Positions 1 to 6,668 of a stretch of DNA of 23,943 bases are shown one piece after another; position 1 is the first letter of the stretch; the number at the start of each line of letters is the position of its first letter. The DNA comes from Halobacteriales archaeon QS_9_67_15 (GTDB taxonomy: Archaea > Halobacteriota > Halobacteria > Halobacteriales > Haloarculaceae). The stretch lies in contig PXSD01000012.1 of NCBI GenBank assembly GCA_003023165.1, positions 1 through 23,943 of the forward strand, in the 5' to 3' direction. Made by a program: the position numbers and the translations under genes. Below the pieces are notes generated by a model, which worked only from the letters and a program-made list of their open reading frames with translations, did no database searches and was not told the origin of the DNA.

Positions 1-94
1 CTGTTCTTTAGGCAGATATTGAAACCCCTTCGACGGTAGCTGGCCTGTCCCTCTGGACTGCCGTCTCCGTGGAGGGCCGGTCGCGGTGCGGGGG

Positions 95-107
95 TTCAAT
101 TATTGAG
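95..107. promoter_or_regulatory. Small palindrome upstream of the regulator gene
   Basis: TCAAT-T-ATTGA, a perfect 5-bp inverted repeat with a 1-nt centre, lies about 16 nt upstream of a TATA-like CTTATCT (123-129). It could be an operator, perhaps autoregulatory for the HTH gene at 187. The arms are short, so chance is possible. The rest of 1-186 shows no gene. Confidence 0.25.
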
Positions 108-122
108 AACGCGGGGGCGGAA

Positions 123-129
123 CTTATCT
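123..129 (+). promoter_or_regulatory. TATA-like box of the FilR1-type regulator
   Basis: CTTATCT would place transcription start near 150-155. That leaves a leader of about 35 nt containing GGAGG (169-173) before the ATG at 187. The Shine-Dalgarno spacing is long (13 nt), so its use is uncertain. Confidence 0.35.
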
Positions 130-186
130 ATCTGAACGACAGAGCCACGGGTATCGCGCTCAAACACTGGAGGAAACAGACGATAC

Positions 187-987
187 ATGGCGGCTGACGA
201 CGGCGTTGACGACCTTATCGACCTGTTGGGGCGACGGGCGGAATTACTCGCTCACCTGCGGGACACGCCCAGCGACAAGCGGGAACTGGTGGCGGACCTG
301 GACGTGCCACGTTCGACCCTCGACAGGGCGCTCCGAGAACTCGAGACGGCCGACCTCGTCGGTTACGAGGACGGTGTGTACAGACTGACAGCGATGGGTC
401 GACGCCTGACCGCCGAGTTCATGCAGTTCAGAGAGCGGTTGGAACGGGCCGTCGAACTGGAGCCGGCGTTGCGGTGGACCACGCCGGAGCAGTTCGACCT
501 CGACCTCCGGTGGTTGGCCGACGCCGAGGTGTGGACGCCCGACCCGAACGACCCATGGACGATGATTAACCGTTACGTCAGCGCACTGGAAGCGGCGGAC
601 CGAATCTGCGGTGCCGTTCCGCTGGTCAATCTCCGTGCGGTGGAGACGGTACACGAGCGCGCCGTCGTGGGCGGAGCGACGGTCGACGTTGTCCTCGACA
701 GCGGCGTAGTGGACAGGCTCCGGACCGACGAGAACTACGTGTCGCTTTTCCGGGACCTGCGGTCACGCGACAACGTGAGTCTCTCTGTCTTTCAGGAGGG
801 GCCGGTCCCGTACCTGATCAGCCTCTTCGACGATTCGATAGTCCAGATCGGTGTCGGCAAAAAGTACGAACCGCGCGCACTGGTCGAATCCGACGACGAG
901 AACGTCGTCGCGTGGGCACGGGAGACGCTCGACGCCTACCGTCGGGCGTCGGTCCCCATCGAGGAGCACGACGACGCTGACGACTGA
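187..987 (+). CDS. HTH transcriptional regulator, FilR1-type C-terminal domain
   Basis: This is a predicted cytoplasmic DNA-binding regulator of 266 aa. A winged helix-turn-helix spans roughly residues 18-75 (LVADLDVPRSTLDRALREL is the recognition region, followed by a wing ending VYRLTAMGRR). The C-terminal half, about residues 150-255, has the alternating strands and helices of the methanogen FilR1-type effector domain common in haloarchaeal regulators (VVGGATVDVVLDSG..., then VPYLISLFDDSIVQIGVG). The protein is acidic throughout, as expected for a halophile. The start at 187 is the first ATG before the HTH. The stop TGA (985-987) lies inside a palindromic repeat. No target is evident: the next gene is convergent. 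Family assignment is fairly secure; the signal it senses is unknown. Confidence 0.85.
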   Translation: MAADDGVDDLIDLLGRRAELLAHLRDTPSDKRELVADLDVPRSTLDRALRELETADLVGYEDGVYRLTAMGRRLTAEFMQFRERLERAVELEPALRWTTPEQFDLDLRWLADAEVWTPDPNDPWTMINRYVSALEAADRICGAVPLVNLRAVETVHERAVVGGATVDVVLDSGVVDRLRTDENYVSLFRDLRSRDNVSLSVFQEGPVPYLISLFDDSIVQIGVGKKYEPRALVESDDENVVAWARETLDAYRRASVPIEEHDDADD

Positions 988-1043
988 TACGGATTATTGT
1001 AGCGATTTACCGGTACGCGCCGACTCACACTAATCCGTATGAG
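984..1043 (+). repeat. CTGATAC...GTATGAG palindromic element, copy 1 (short)
   Basis: A 60-bp element. The left arm CTGATACGGATTATTGT is mirrored by the right arm ACTAATCCGTATGAG. Its first 41 nt match copy 2 (18641-18727) with four mismatches, including the internal TACCGGTACG core. Relative to copy 2 this copy lacks about 27 bp before the right arm. The TGA of the upstream regulator is bases 2-4 of the element. Confidence 0.8.
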
Positions 1044-1061
1044 CCGACACGACTGTCGGCT
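1042..1061. terminator. Hairpin between convergent genes
   Basis: AGCCGACA-CGAC-TGTCGGCT, an 8-bp perfect stem with a 4-nt loop, abuts the right end of the palindromic element. It lies between the convergent regulator and AEC genes and could act as a bidirectional 3'-end structure. There is no long T-tract, so the terminator role is an inference. The rest of 1062-1122 shows nothing. Confidence 0.4.
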
Positions 1062-1122
1062 TTCGGAGCCTGATGACCGCTCGATCGCTCTGTCGCCGTC
1101 GCACAGGTCGCGGAACGGACCG

Positions 1123-2103
1123 TCACACCGTTCCGGACCGGAGGAGCGCCAGCAGTAGCGTCAGTGCGGGGATGCTGACGAGCATCGTCGCCATGACGAC
1201 GGTGCTGGCGAACTCCGAGACGGTGACGCCGCCGACCTCGGTCGAGTCGCCGAACTCGATGAGGAGGATGAGCGGCGTGATCGCCGAGGGAGTCGCACAC
1301 TCGACGATGAACACGCGACTGACCGTGACGTCCCCGAAGCCCAGCGCGATTGCGATCCCGAGACCGACGACGGGCGCGACGGCCATCTTGAGCACCGTCG
1401 CGGTCCCGACCGTCCGCAGGGTCGCGCCGTAGTCGGTCCCGGCGAGTTCGATCCCGAGGATAATGAGCATGACGGGGATCGACGAGTCGCCGAGGAGGCC
1501 GACCGTCTCCATCGCGGTGCTCCCCGCGGCGGGCAGGACGTCGAGTTCGCGCCCGAGCAGTGCCGCGGCGACCGCGTAGACCAGCGGCACGGTGAACACG
1601 CGCTTGACCCCCTCGGTCCAGTCGTCGCTCCCCGAGCGGGCGGCGATGTAGACGCCGACCGTGTACAGCAGGACGCCCTGTGCCGTGAGGAAGATGACCG
1701 CGGTCGCGCGGCCGGTCGCGCCGAAGGCGAACTCCGAGAGCGGGATACCGTAGTTGCCGGAGTTCGAGAAGGCGCTCACGAGCACCAGCGCCGAGAGCAG
1801 CGGCTCTCTGACGCCGATCGTCCGTCCGACCGCCTCTGCGACGACGACCATGACGAGCGTGAACGCGGCCACGCCGGCCACGATCCGGACGAGCGTCCTA
1901 CCGCTCAGAGCGGTCGTCGCCACGCTGTGGAAGATCAGTGCCGGCGCGAGGACGTAGACGACGGTCGTGTTCAGCGGGGCTACGTCGGGGTCTTTCACCC
2001 AACCGAGGACGTAGCCCAGCGCCGCCATCGCGACGACCGGGAGGACCGCGGTCGCGAAGATCGAACCCAGCGACACGGTGCGGGACTGCACCGCCGCGGG
2101 CAC
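1123..2103 (-). CDS. AEC family transporter (auxin efflux carrier-like permease)
   Basis: This is a predicted inner-membrane secondary transporter of 326 aa, the usual length of the AEC family (PF03547). About ten hydrophobic segments are visible, in two five-helix halves around a short acidic/basic mid-region (residues about 155-170). Typical AEC features are LGYVLGWVKDPDVAPLNTTVVYVLAPALIF near the N-terminus, the unwound FSNSGNYGIP motif (about residues 115-122) and the matching C-terminal ECATPSAITP motif. Substrates in the family are organic anions such as malate or other carboxylates, and here the substrate cannot be told. Translation probably begins at the GTG at 2101-2103; a second GTG nine codons in (VSLGSIF) is also possible. 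It stands alone, convergent to the HTH gene. Confidence 0.85.
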   Translation of the reverse strand: MPAAVQSRTVSLGSIFATAVLPVVAMAALGYVLGWVKDPDVAPLNTTVVYVLAPALIFHSVATTALSGRTLVRIVAGVAAFTLVMVVVAEAVGRTIGVREPLLSALVLVSAFSNSGNYGIPLSEFAFGATGRATAVIFLTAQGVLLYTVGVYIAARSGSDDWTEGVKRVFTVPLVYAVAAALLGRELDVLPAAGSTAMETVGLLGDSSIPVMLIILGIELAGTDYGATLRTVGTATVLKMAVAPVVGLGIAIALGFGDVTVSRVFIVECATPSAITPLILLIEFGDSTEVGGVTVSEFASTVVMATMLVSIPALTLLLALLRSGTV

Positions 2104-2160
2104 AACCGTTCCGAATCCGGCGGATAGCGCCGGTGTTGCGAGTCGTCGGTACGGTCTTGG

Positions 2161-2413
2161 CTATACTCGGCCGAGTGCTCGCTCGTCGTCGTCTCCGGCC
2201 CGCCGTCGGAGTTCTCACGGAAGGGGCTGCGCCGCGCCCGCGAGTGGCTCGAGCGCGAGACCGATATCGACCGTCACGAACGTCGAGCGAGTCGAGGCCC
2301 TTCAGGACCAAGCAGTCGACGCCAAGTCTAACATCCAGCAGCAGGCAGACACCCGCGAGGACGGGATCAGGGACCTGATCACGGACGACTACGGCGAACT
2401 CGACCCGATCTGA
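2161..2413 (+). pseudogene. Decayed C-terminal remnant of a tubulin-like (CetZ/FtsZ family) gene
   Basis: Two reading frames give adjoining protein pieces. Frame 1 (from about 2182) reads SLVVVSGPPSEFSRKG then LRRAREWLERETDID. Frame 2 (about 2273-2413) reads VTNVERVEALQDQAVDAK then IQQQADTREDGIRDLITDD, ending YGELDPI and a TGA. From memory these resemble the end of haloarchaeal tubulin/FtsZ-superfamily (CetZ-like) proteins. There a (V)SGPP..FSRKG..RAR.W(L/V)E segment is followed by a beta strand and then a charged C-terminal helix. The stretch between the pieces appears deleted, and the GTPase domain is absent. No intact start is visible. The family call is moderately secure. It could instead be another acidic haloarchaeal protein; that it is broken is clear. 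Confidence 0.5.
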
Positions 2414-2501
2414 GCGACGAGGAGTACTTGCTCGCAGTGATGATTCGGCCGGTCGCGCTACGACTGCAGACCACAGATACATAGTCTCGGCCGCTCACAG
2501 C

Positions 2502-2619
2502 GTGAAAGCCCCGGCCCGCTCGGCTCGGGGGCCTCGCTGCGCGCTTCCCTCGCTACGCTCGGTGCAGTGCTTTCTTCGTCCTCCTTCGCCGAACGGGCCG
2601 CCCCTTTCATTCCCACCCG
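2502..2619 (-). repeat. Structured noncoding repeat, minus-strand copy
   Basis: Read on the minus strand this begins CGGGTGGGAATGAAAG and ends GGGGCTTTC. In between is a GC-rich stretch with AAGCACTGCACCGAGCG and GCGAGG...GCGCAGCGAG words. The same order of words occurs on the plus strand in the copy that starts at 2644, so the two copies diverge from a 24-nt centre. No protein is encoded. Bases 2414-2501 between the pseudogene and this repeat show nothing. Confidence 0.55.
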
Positions 2620-2659
2620 TATCAGCTGATCGAGCAGTCTGTGCGGGTGGGAATGAAAG
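2604..2659. repeat. 16-bp perfect inverted repeat joining the two structured repeats
   Basis: CTTTCATTCCCACCCG (2604-2619) and CGGGTGGGAATGAAAG (2644-2659) are perfect reverse complements separated by 24 nt. The GGGAATGAAAG word resembles, from memory, right ends of haloarchaeal IS200/IS605-type (IS1341, tnpB) elements. No transposase gene is present here. Confidence 0.7.
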
Positions 2660-2810
2660 CCCCCGGTCGCTCCGGGAAGACGGGCGACGCAAGCACCGGA
2701 GCGGCCGACGGGAGCGAGGGGCGCAGCGAGCTCATTGGGCGGCTTCGCCGCCCGATTGTCCGAGGGACCTTCGGTCCCTCGCTACCCTCGACCGGAGACC
2801 GGGGGCTTTC
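2644..2810 (+). repeat. Structured noncoding repeat, plus-strand copy (possible ncRNA or IS-end relic)
   Basis: An outer 14-bp perfect stem pairs GAAAGCCCCCGGTC (2655-2668) with GACCGGGGGCTTTC (2797-2810). Inside are two hairpins with TTC loops: GGGCGGC-TTC-GCCGCCC (2737-2753) and CGAGGGACC-TTC-GGTCCCTCG (2761-2781). The nested structure suggests a folded RNA or a DNA hairpin recognised by a transposase. Codon usage in the open frames running through it is unlike the neighbouring genes, so those frames are probably not translated. Confidence 0.55.
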
Positions 2811-2895
2811 GCGCTGTTCTCACCAGCGGTCGTCCGGTCGGGGACGGCCGCTCCAAGACCACAACCAGCGACAGACCCCCTCGCTACACCTAGCA

Positions 2896-2902
2896 CCTTA
2901 TT
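2896..2902 (+). promoter_or_regulatory. TATA-like box setting a leaderless start for the PhzF-like gene
   Basis: CCTTATT is centred 28 nt before the ATG at 2927, the usual spacing for a haloarchaeal leaderless transcript. This favours ATG 2927 over the in-frame GTG at 2909. Confidence 0.5.
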
Positions 2903-2926
2903 GGGGAGGTGGCCGACGGGGAGGAC

Positions 2927-3844
2927 ATGAGCGACACGCGCCGCGTCCAGATCGTAGACGCGTTCACGGACGAGCCGATGGCGGGCAACCCGGCGGGAGT
3001 CGTCCCGGAAGCAGTCGACCTCGCCGACGACCAGTTGGCGGCCATCGCCTCCGAACTCGGCGCGAGCGAGACGGCATTCGTCCTGCCGAGCGACGACGCC
3101 GACCGCCGCCTGCGATACTTCTCCCCCGAACGCGAAGTGGACCTCTGCGGCCACGCGACCGTCGCGGCCTTCGCTTCGCTGTACGACCGGGCGGTCCTCG
3201 ACAGCGGCGACTACACCGTCGAGACGAACGCCGGCACCTTCGGCGTGGAGGTCGACACCGACGGCACCGTCTGGCTCACCCAGTCCCCCCCGGAGATCCG
3301 CGAAGTCGACGTATCGGTCGAGGACGCGGCGGACGCACTGGGTCTCGACGCGCCGGCGCTCTCGGAAGTCGGCGAAGACCTCCCGATCGCTCGGGCGTCG
3401 ACGGGCTTCCCCTTCCTCGTCGTCCCCGTCGGCTACTTCGAGCAGCTCTCGGCTATCGAGCCCGACACGGCGACTGTCGAGGCCCTCTGCGAGGAGACCG
3501 ACACCGAGGGACTGTACGCGTTCACCTTCGACACGCTTGCGGGCGATGCGACGCTGCACGGGCGGTCGTTCGTCCCGCTGGCGGGCATCCCCGAGGACCC
3601 CGTCACCGGCACCGCGAGCGGTGCCGTCGGGTCGTACCTGCGCTATCAGGGCGCACTCGACGAGGACGACCCACTCGTGTTCGAGCAGGGCCACTTCCTC
3701 GACCGACCCGGACGCGTCCGCGTCGACACTCGCGAGGGTGAAGAGGGCGAGACCGCACCGTGCGTGGGCGGCAGTGCCGTCACCACGTTCGACGGCGACC
3801 TCACAGTCCCCGAGAGCGACGAGGACGACATCATCGAAGCGTAG
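2927..3844 (+). CDS. PhzF family isomerase/epimerase-like protein
   Basis: A 305-aa predicted cytoplasmic enzyme of the PhzF / diaminopimelate-epimerase fold, close to the usual family length (about 260-300 aa). The N-terminal signature VDAFTDEPMAGNPAGVV is typical. It is followed by LASELGASETAFVLP-like sequence (here AIASELGASETAFVLP; Glu in SETAF corresponds to the family's catalytic acid), then RYFSPEREVDLCGHATVAA. The second half has FVPLAGIPEDPVTGTASGAVGSYL, the partner-domain motif. PhzF itself isomerises a dihydroanthranilate, but most relatives have unknown substrates and no phenazine genes are here, so the reaction is not known. The start at ATG 2927 is chosen from the TATA spacing and the common MSDT-type N-terminus; GTG 2909 would add six residues. 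Confidence 0.88.
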   Translation: MSDTRRVQIVDAFTDEPMAGNPAGVVPEAVDLADDQLAAIASELGASETAFVLPSDDADRRLRYFSPEREVDLCGHATVAAFASLYDRAVLDSGDYTVETNAGTFGVEVDTDGTVWLTQSPPEIREVDVSVEDAADALGLDAPALSEVGEDLPIARASTGFPFLVVPVGYFEQLSAIEPDTATVEALCEETDTEGLYAFTFDTLAGDATLHGRSFVPLAGIPEDPVTGTASGAVGSYLRYQGALDEDDPLVFEQGHFLDRPGRVRVDTREGEEGETAPCVGGSAVTTFDGDLTVPESDEDDIIEA

Positions 3845-3883
3845 CCGTCGGTTCGGTCGGTGCCAACGACCTCATCGCGGTTG

Positions 3884-3907
3884 ACGGACCGTGCGACCGC
3901 GGTCCGT
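3884..3907. terminator. Hairpin downstream of the PhzF-like gene
   Basis: ACGGACCG and CGGTCCGT form an 8-bp perfect stem around an 8-nt loop, about 40 nt past the stop codon. A role in 3'-end formation is an inference. No other structure was seen between 3845 and 3979. Confidence 0.35.
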
Positions 3908-3979
3908 GTCACCGTTCCACAAGTACTCGGAATCGAAACAATATTCCGGAAAACGGGCCCGTTACCCCTCTGACGCAAG

Positions 3980-3988
3980 CTATTTATT
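3980..3988 (+). promoter_or_regulatory. TATA box of ppsA
   Basis: CTATTTATT in a GC-rich background, about 58 nt before the chosen ATG at 4043. It predicts a start near 4012 and a leader of about 30 nt that contains GAAGGT (4031-4036), a plausible Shine-Dalgarno sequence. Confidence 0.6.
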
Positions 3989-4042
3989 GAGTTCGGGGCC
4001 AGAAAGTTCTTGGGTGTCCTGATCGACAGTGAAGGTACGTTC

Positions 4043-6295
4043 ATGGCATTACTCTGGTTGGACGACGTTACGGCCGAGGACTTCGACTCGGTCGGTGGAA
4101 AAGGCGCGTCTCTGGGCGAGCTGACGGCGGCGGGGCTGCCGGTACCGCCCGGGTTCGTCGTGACGGCCGAGACGTACCGGTCGTTCATCGAGGACACCGA
4201 CATCGACGAGGAACTGTTCGAGGCGGTCGACGTCTCGGTCGACGACTCGGAAGCGCTCGCTCGTGGGGCCCAGCGCGCGCAGGAACTCGTCCGCGAGACC
4301 GAGATGCCCGAGCACATCCGCGAGGAGATCGTCGCCGCCTACGACGACGTCGACGACGGCGAGGCATCGGTCGCGGTTCGCTCCTCGGCGACCGCCGAGG
4401 ACCTCCCCGACGCCTCCTTCGCCGGCCAGCAGGAAACCTACCTCAACGTCACGCGGTCGGGACTGCTCGACCGCGTCCGCGACTGCTGGGCCTCCCTGTT
4501 CACCCAGCGAGCGATCTACTACCGGCAGGAACAGGGCTTCTCGCACGAGCAGGTCAACATCGCGGTGGTCGTCCAGTTGATGGTCGACGCCGAGAAGAGC
4601 GGCGTCATGTTCACCAGCCACCCGACCACCGGCGCGCCGCAGACGATCATCGAGTCCGCGTGGGGGTTGGGCGAAGCGGTCGTCTCGGGGGCCGTCTCGC
4701 CAGACAAGTACGTGCTCGACCGGGAGACTGGCCAGTTGCGGGACGCCACCGTCGCCACGAAGAAAGTCATGCACGTCCGCGACGAGGAGACCGGCGAGAC
4801 CATCGAGCGGGCCGTCCCCGAGGACAAGCGCGACCAGCAGGTGCTCTCGGATGCGGAACTCGACCGACTCGTCGGGCTGGGCGACGAGATAGAGGCCTAC
4901 TACGGCGACCCGCAGGACGTCGAGTGGGCCATCGCGGACGTCGCCGAGTCCGGCGAGGACTCGGAGGCTCGGAAGTCGGAGTCTTCCGGTGGCGACCTCT
5001 ACGTTCTCCAGTCGCGGCCGATCACGACCATCGAAGAGGACGGGGACGAGGTCGAGGGCGCCGCGAACGGCGTGGGAGACGTCGCGGGCGTCGCCGACGG
5101 CGGGAGCGCCGCCCAGTCGGGCGGGTCGAGCGATACCGACGGGAACGTCGTCGTCAACGGCATCGGCGCTGGTCCCGGTCGCGTGTCCGGTCCGGTCCGG
5201 ATCGTCCGAAAGCTCGACCACCTCGACAAGGTCGAGGAGGGCGACCTGATCGTCGCCGAGATGACCACCCCCGACATGGTGCCGGCGATGAAACGCGCCG
5301 CCGGCATCGTCACCGACGAGGGCGGGATGACGAGCCACGCCGCCATCGTCTCGCGCGAACTCGGCGTCCCCGCTATCGTCGGCACAGAGGAGGGCTCGGA
5401 GCGACTCCACGACGGCCAGGTCGTCACCATCGACGGCGACAAGGGCACCGTCGAGCAGGGCGACGCCACCGCCAGCGAGGAGCCCGAACCGGTCGAGGAG
5501 GTCCGCCCGCAGGCACCGGTCAAGCCCATGACGGCGACCGAGGTAAAGGTCAACGTTTCGATCCCGGACGCGGCCGAGCGCGCGGCCGCGACCGGTGCGG
5601 ACGGGGTCGGCCTGCTCCGGATCGAGCACATGATCCTCTCGACGAACAAGACGCCCGAGCGCTACATCGCCGACCACGGCGAGGACGCCTACGTCGACGA
5701 GATCGTCGACGGCGTCCGCGGCGTCGCCGAGGAGTTCTACCCCCGACCCGTCCGCGTGCGCACGCTCGACGCGCCGACCGACGAGTTCCGCCAGCTCGAA
5801 GGCGGCGAGGACGACAACGTCGAGATCATGTTTCCCCTCGTCAACGACGCCGAGGACGTCCTCCGTGCGCGCACCCGCATGGAAGAGGCGGGCATCGACC
5901 CCGACACGCAGAACTGGGGCGTGATGATCGAGACGCCCGCGGCCGCGCTGGGCGTCGAGTCGATGGCCGACGAGGGGTTTGACTTCGTCTCCTTCGGGAC
6001 GAACGACCTCACGCAGTACACGCTCGCGGTCGACCGCAACAACGAACGCGTCGCCGACCGCTTCGACGAACTCCACCCCTCCGTCCTGAAGCTCATCACC
6101 GGGACTATCGAGACCTGCCGCGAGATGGGGGTCTCGACCAGCATCTGCGGCCAGGCAGCCTCGAAACCGGAGATGGTCACCCACCTCGTCAACGAGGGGG
6201 TCACCTCCATCTCCGCGAACATCGACGCCGTCCGCGACGTCCAACACGAGGTCAAGCGCGTCGAGCAAAAGCTCCTGCTCGACAACGTGCGCTGA
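4043..6295 (+). CDS. ppsA: Phosphoenolpyruvate synthase (pyruvate, water dikinase), probable internal deletion
   Basis: PpsA converts pyruvate + ATP + water to PEP + AMP + phosphate for gluconeogenesis. The 750-aa product starts MALLWLDDVTAEDF. It has the N-terminal ATP/pyruvate-binding domain (about 5-335: GGKGASLGEL, VRSSATAEDLPDASFAGQQET, LQSRPITT). The swivelling phosphohistidine domain carries GGMTSHAAIVSRELGVPAIVG with His432. The C-terminal PEP-binding barrel has VSFGTNDLTQYTLAVDR and ICGQ with the catalytic Cys702. An acidic/Gly-Ser linker (about 340-375) separates the first two. At residues 587-593 GGEDD runs straight into NVEIMFPLV. In family members I know, about 40 residues lie there, including NPMLG-RG with a substrate-binding arginine. 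The frame is kept, so a shorter protein is made, but activity is doubtful. The longer start at 4010 lacks family similarity and was not used. Confidence 0.9.
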   Translation: MALLWLDDVTAEDFDSVGGKGASLGELTAAGLPVPPGFVVTAETYRSFIEDTDIDEELFEAVDVSVDDSEALARGAQRAQELVRETEMPEHIREEIVAAYDDVDDGEASVAVRSSATAEDLPDASFAGQQETYLNVTRSGLLDRVRDCWASLFTQRAIYYRQEQGFSHEQVNIAVVVQLMVDAEKSGVMFTSHPTTGAPQTIIESAWGLGEAVVSGAVSPDKYVLDRETGQLRDATVATKKVMHVRDEETGETIERAVPEDKRDQQVLSDAELDRLVGLGDEIEAYYGDPQDVEWAIADVAESGEDSEARKSESSGGDLYVLQSRPITTIEEDGDEVEGAANGVGDVAGVADGGSAAQSGGSSDTDGNVVVNGIGAGPGRVSGPVRIVRKLDHLDKVEEGDLIVAEMTTPDMVPAMKRAAGIVTDEGGMTSHAAIVSRELGVPAIVGTEEGSERLHDGQVVTIDGDKGTVEQGDATASEEPEPVEEVRPQAPVKPMTATEVKVNVSIPDAAERAAATGADGVGLLRIEHMILSTNKTPERYIADHGEDAYVDEIVDGVRGVAEEFYPRPVRVRTLDAPTDEFRQLEGGEDDNVEIMFPLVNDAEDVLRARTRMEEAGIDPDTQNWGVMIETPAAALGVESMADEGFDFVSFGTNDLTQYTLAVDRNNERVADRFDELHPSVLKLITGTIETCREMGVSTSICGQAASKPEMVTHLVNEGVTSISANIDAVRDVQHEVKRVEQKLLLDNVR

Positions 6296-6317
6296 AGGAC
6301 GCGGCGAACGGACCCTT

Positions 6318-6356
6318 CGGCCGCCGGAGAACCGAACGAGCTCCCGACGGCGGCCG
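6318..6356. terminator. Stem-loop downstream of ppsA
   Basis: CGGCCGCCG (6318-6326) and CGGCGGCCG (6348-6356) form a 9-bp GC stem around 21 nt, starting 23 nt after the ppsA stop. It may mark the transcript end. The function is inferred. Confidence 0.35.
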
Positions 6357-6362
6357 CACGAC

Positions 6363-6380
6363 GTTCGACAGCAGTCGAAC
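6363..6380. promoter_or_regulatory. Perfect palindrome just upstream of a TATA box
   Basis: GTTCGAC-AGCA-GTCGAAC, 7-bp perfect arms, ends 10 nt before the TATA-like GATTTATT (6390-6397). That position suits an activator or operator site for the small membrane protein gene. It could also be part of the ppsA 3' end. Confidence 0.35.
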
Positions 6381-6389
6381 GGCGCTCCC

Positions 6390-6397
6390 GATTTATT
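6390..6397 (+). promoter_or_regulatory. TATA box, leaderless start of the small membrane protein
   Basis: GATTTATT is centred 27 nt before ATG 6421, so transcription should begin at or next to the start codon. This favours ATG 6421 over the GTG at 6415. Confidence 0.6.
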
Positions 6398-6420
6398 GCC
6401 CTGCCGCACGAACAGTGAGC

Positions 6421-6651
6421 ATGGTCGAGCGAGGAAACATCTGGACTGTGATACTGGCCGCCGGGTGCACACTCATCGCGCTGCTCGCGTTCTCGACGCT
6501 CTACGTACGACCGGACAGCGCGTCAGCGGTCGCGCTCCAACTGAGCCTCGTCTTCCTCGCCGTCCCAGTGGTCGGGTCGCTGATCATCATCTACGTCGGA
6601 TGGCGTCCGTTCGAATCGGACGAAGACGACGAAGAGAGCGTCTTCGACTGA
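6421..6651 (+). CDS. Small two-helix membrane protein, function unknown
   Basis: The 76-aa product has two clear hydrophobic segments. The first is about residues 8-27 (IWTVILAAGCTLIALLAFSTL) and the second about 37-60 (ALQLSLVFLAVPVVGSLIIIYVGW). A short acidic cytoplasmic-type tail follows (ESDEDDEESVFD). I do not recognise a named family. The acidic tail and halophilic codon usage indicate a real gene, and a good leaderless promoter sits upstream. It ends 17 bp from the convergent ABC operon, so it is monocistronic. The topology (N and C both inside) is a guess from the charge distribution. Confidence 0.7.
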   Translation: MVERGNIWTVILAAGCTLIALLAFSTLYVRPDSASAVALQLSLVFLAVPVVGSLIIIYVGWRPFESDEDDEESVFD

Positions 6652-6668
6652 CGGCCGGTTCGAGAGGA

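Noticed and set aside
1042..1044. The ATG inside the GTATGAG right end of the palindromic elements as a start codon for following genes
   Set aside because: Copies 1 and 2 face convergent genes, and after copy 3 the frame closes quickly. No gene begins there.
2641..3741. A 366-codon plus-strand frame starting in the structured repeat
   Set aside because: It is Arg/Gly-biased, runs through noncoding hairpins and then overlaps the PhzF-like gene out of frame.
4049..6472. An 807-codon open frame on the minus strand opposite ppsA
   Set aside because: It is the antisense shadow of ppsA. In high-GC haloarchaeal genes this frame often stays open. Its product has no recognisable domain, whereas the plus strand has full PpsA motifs.
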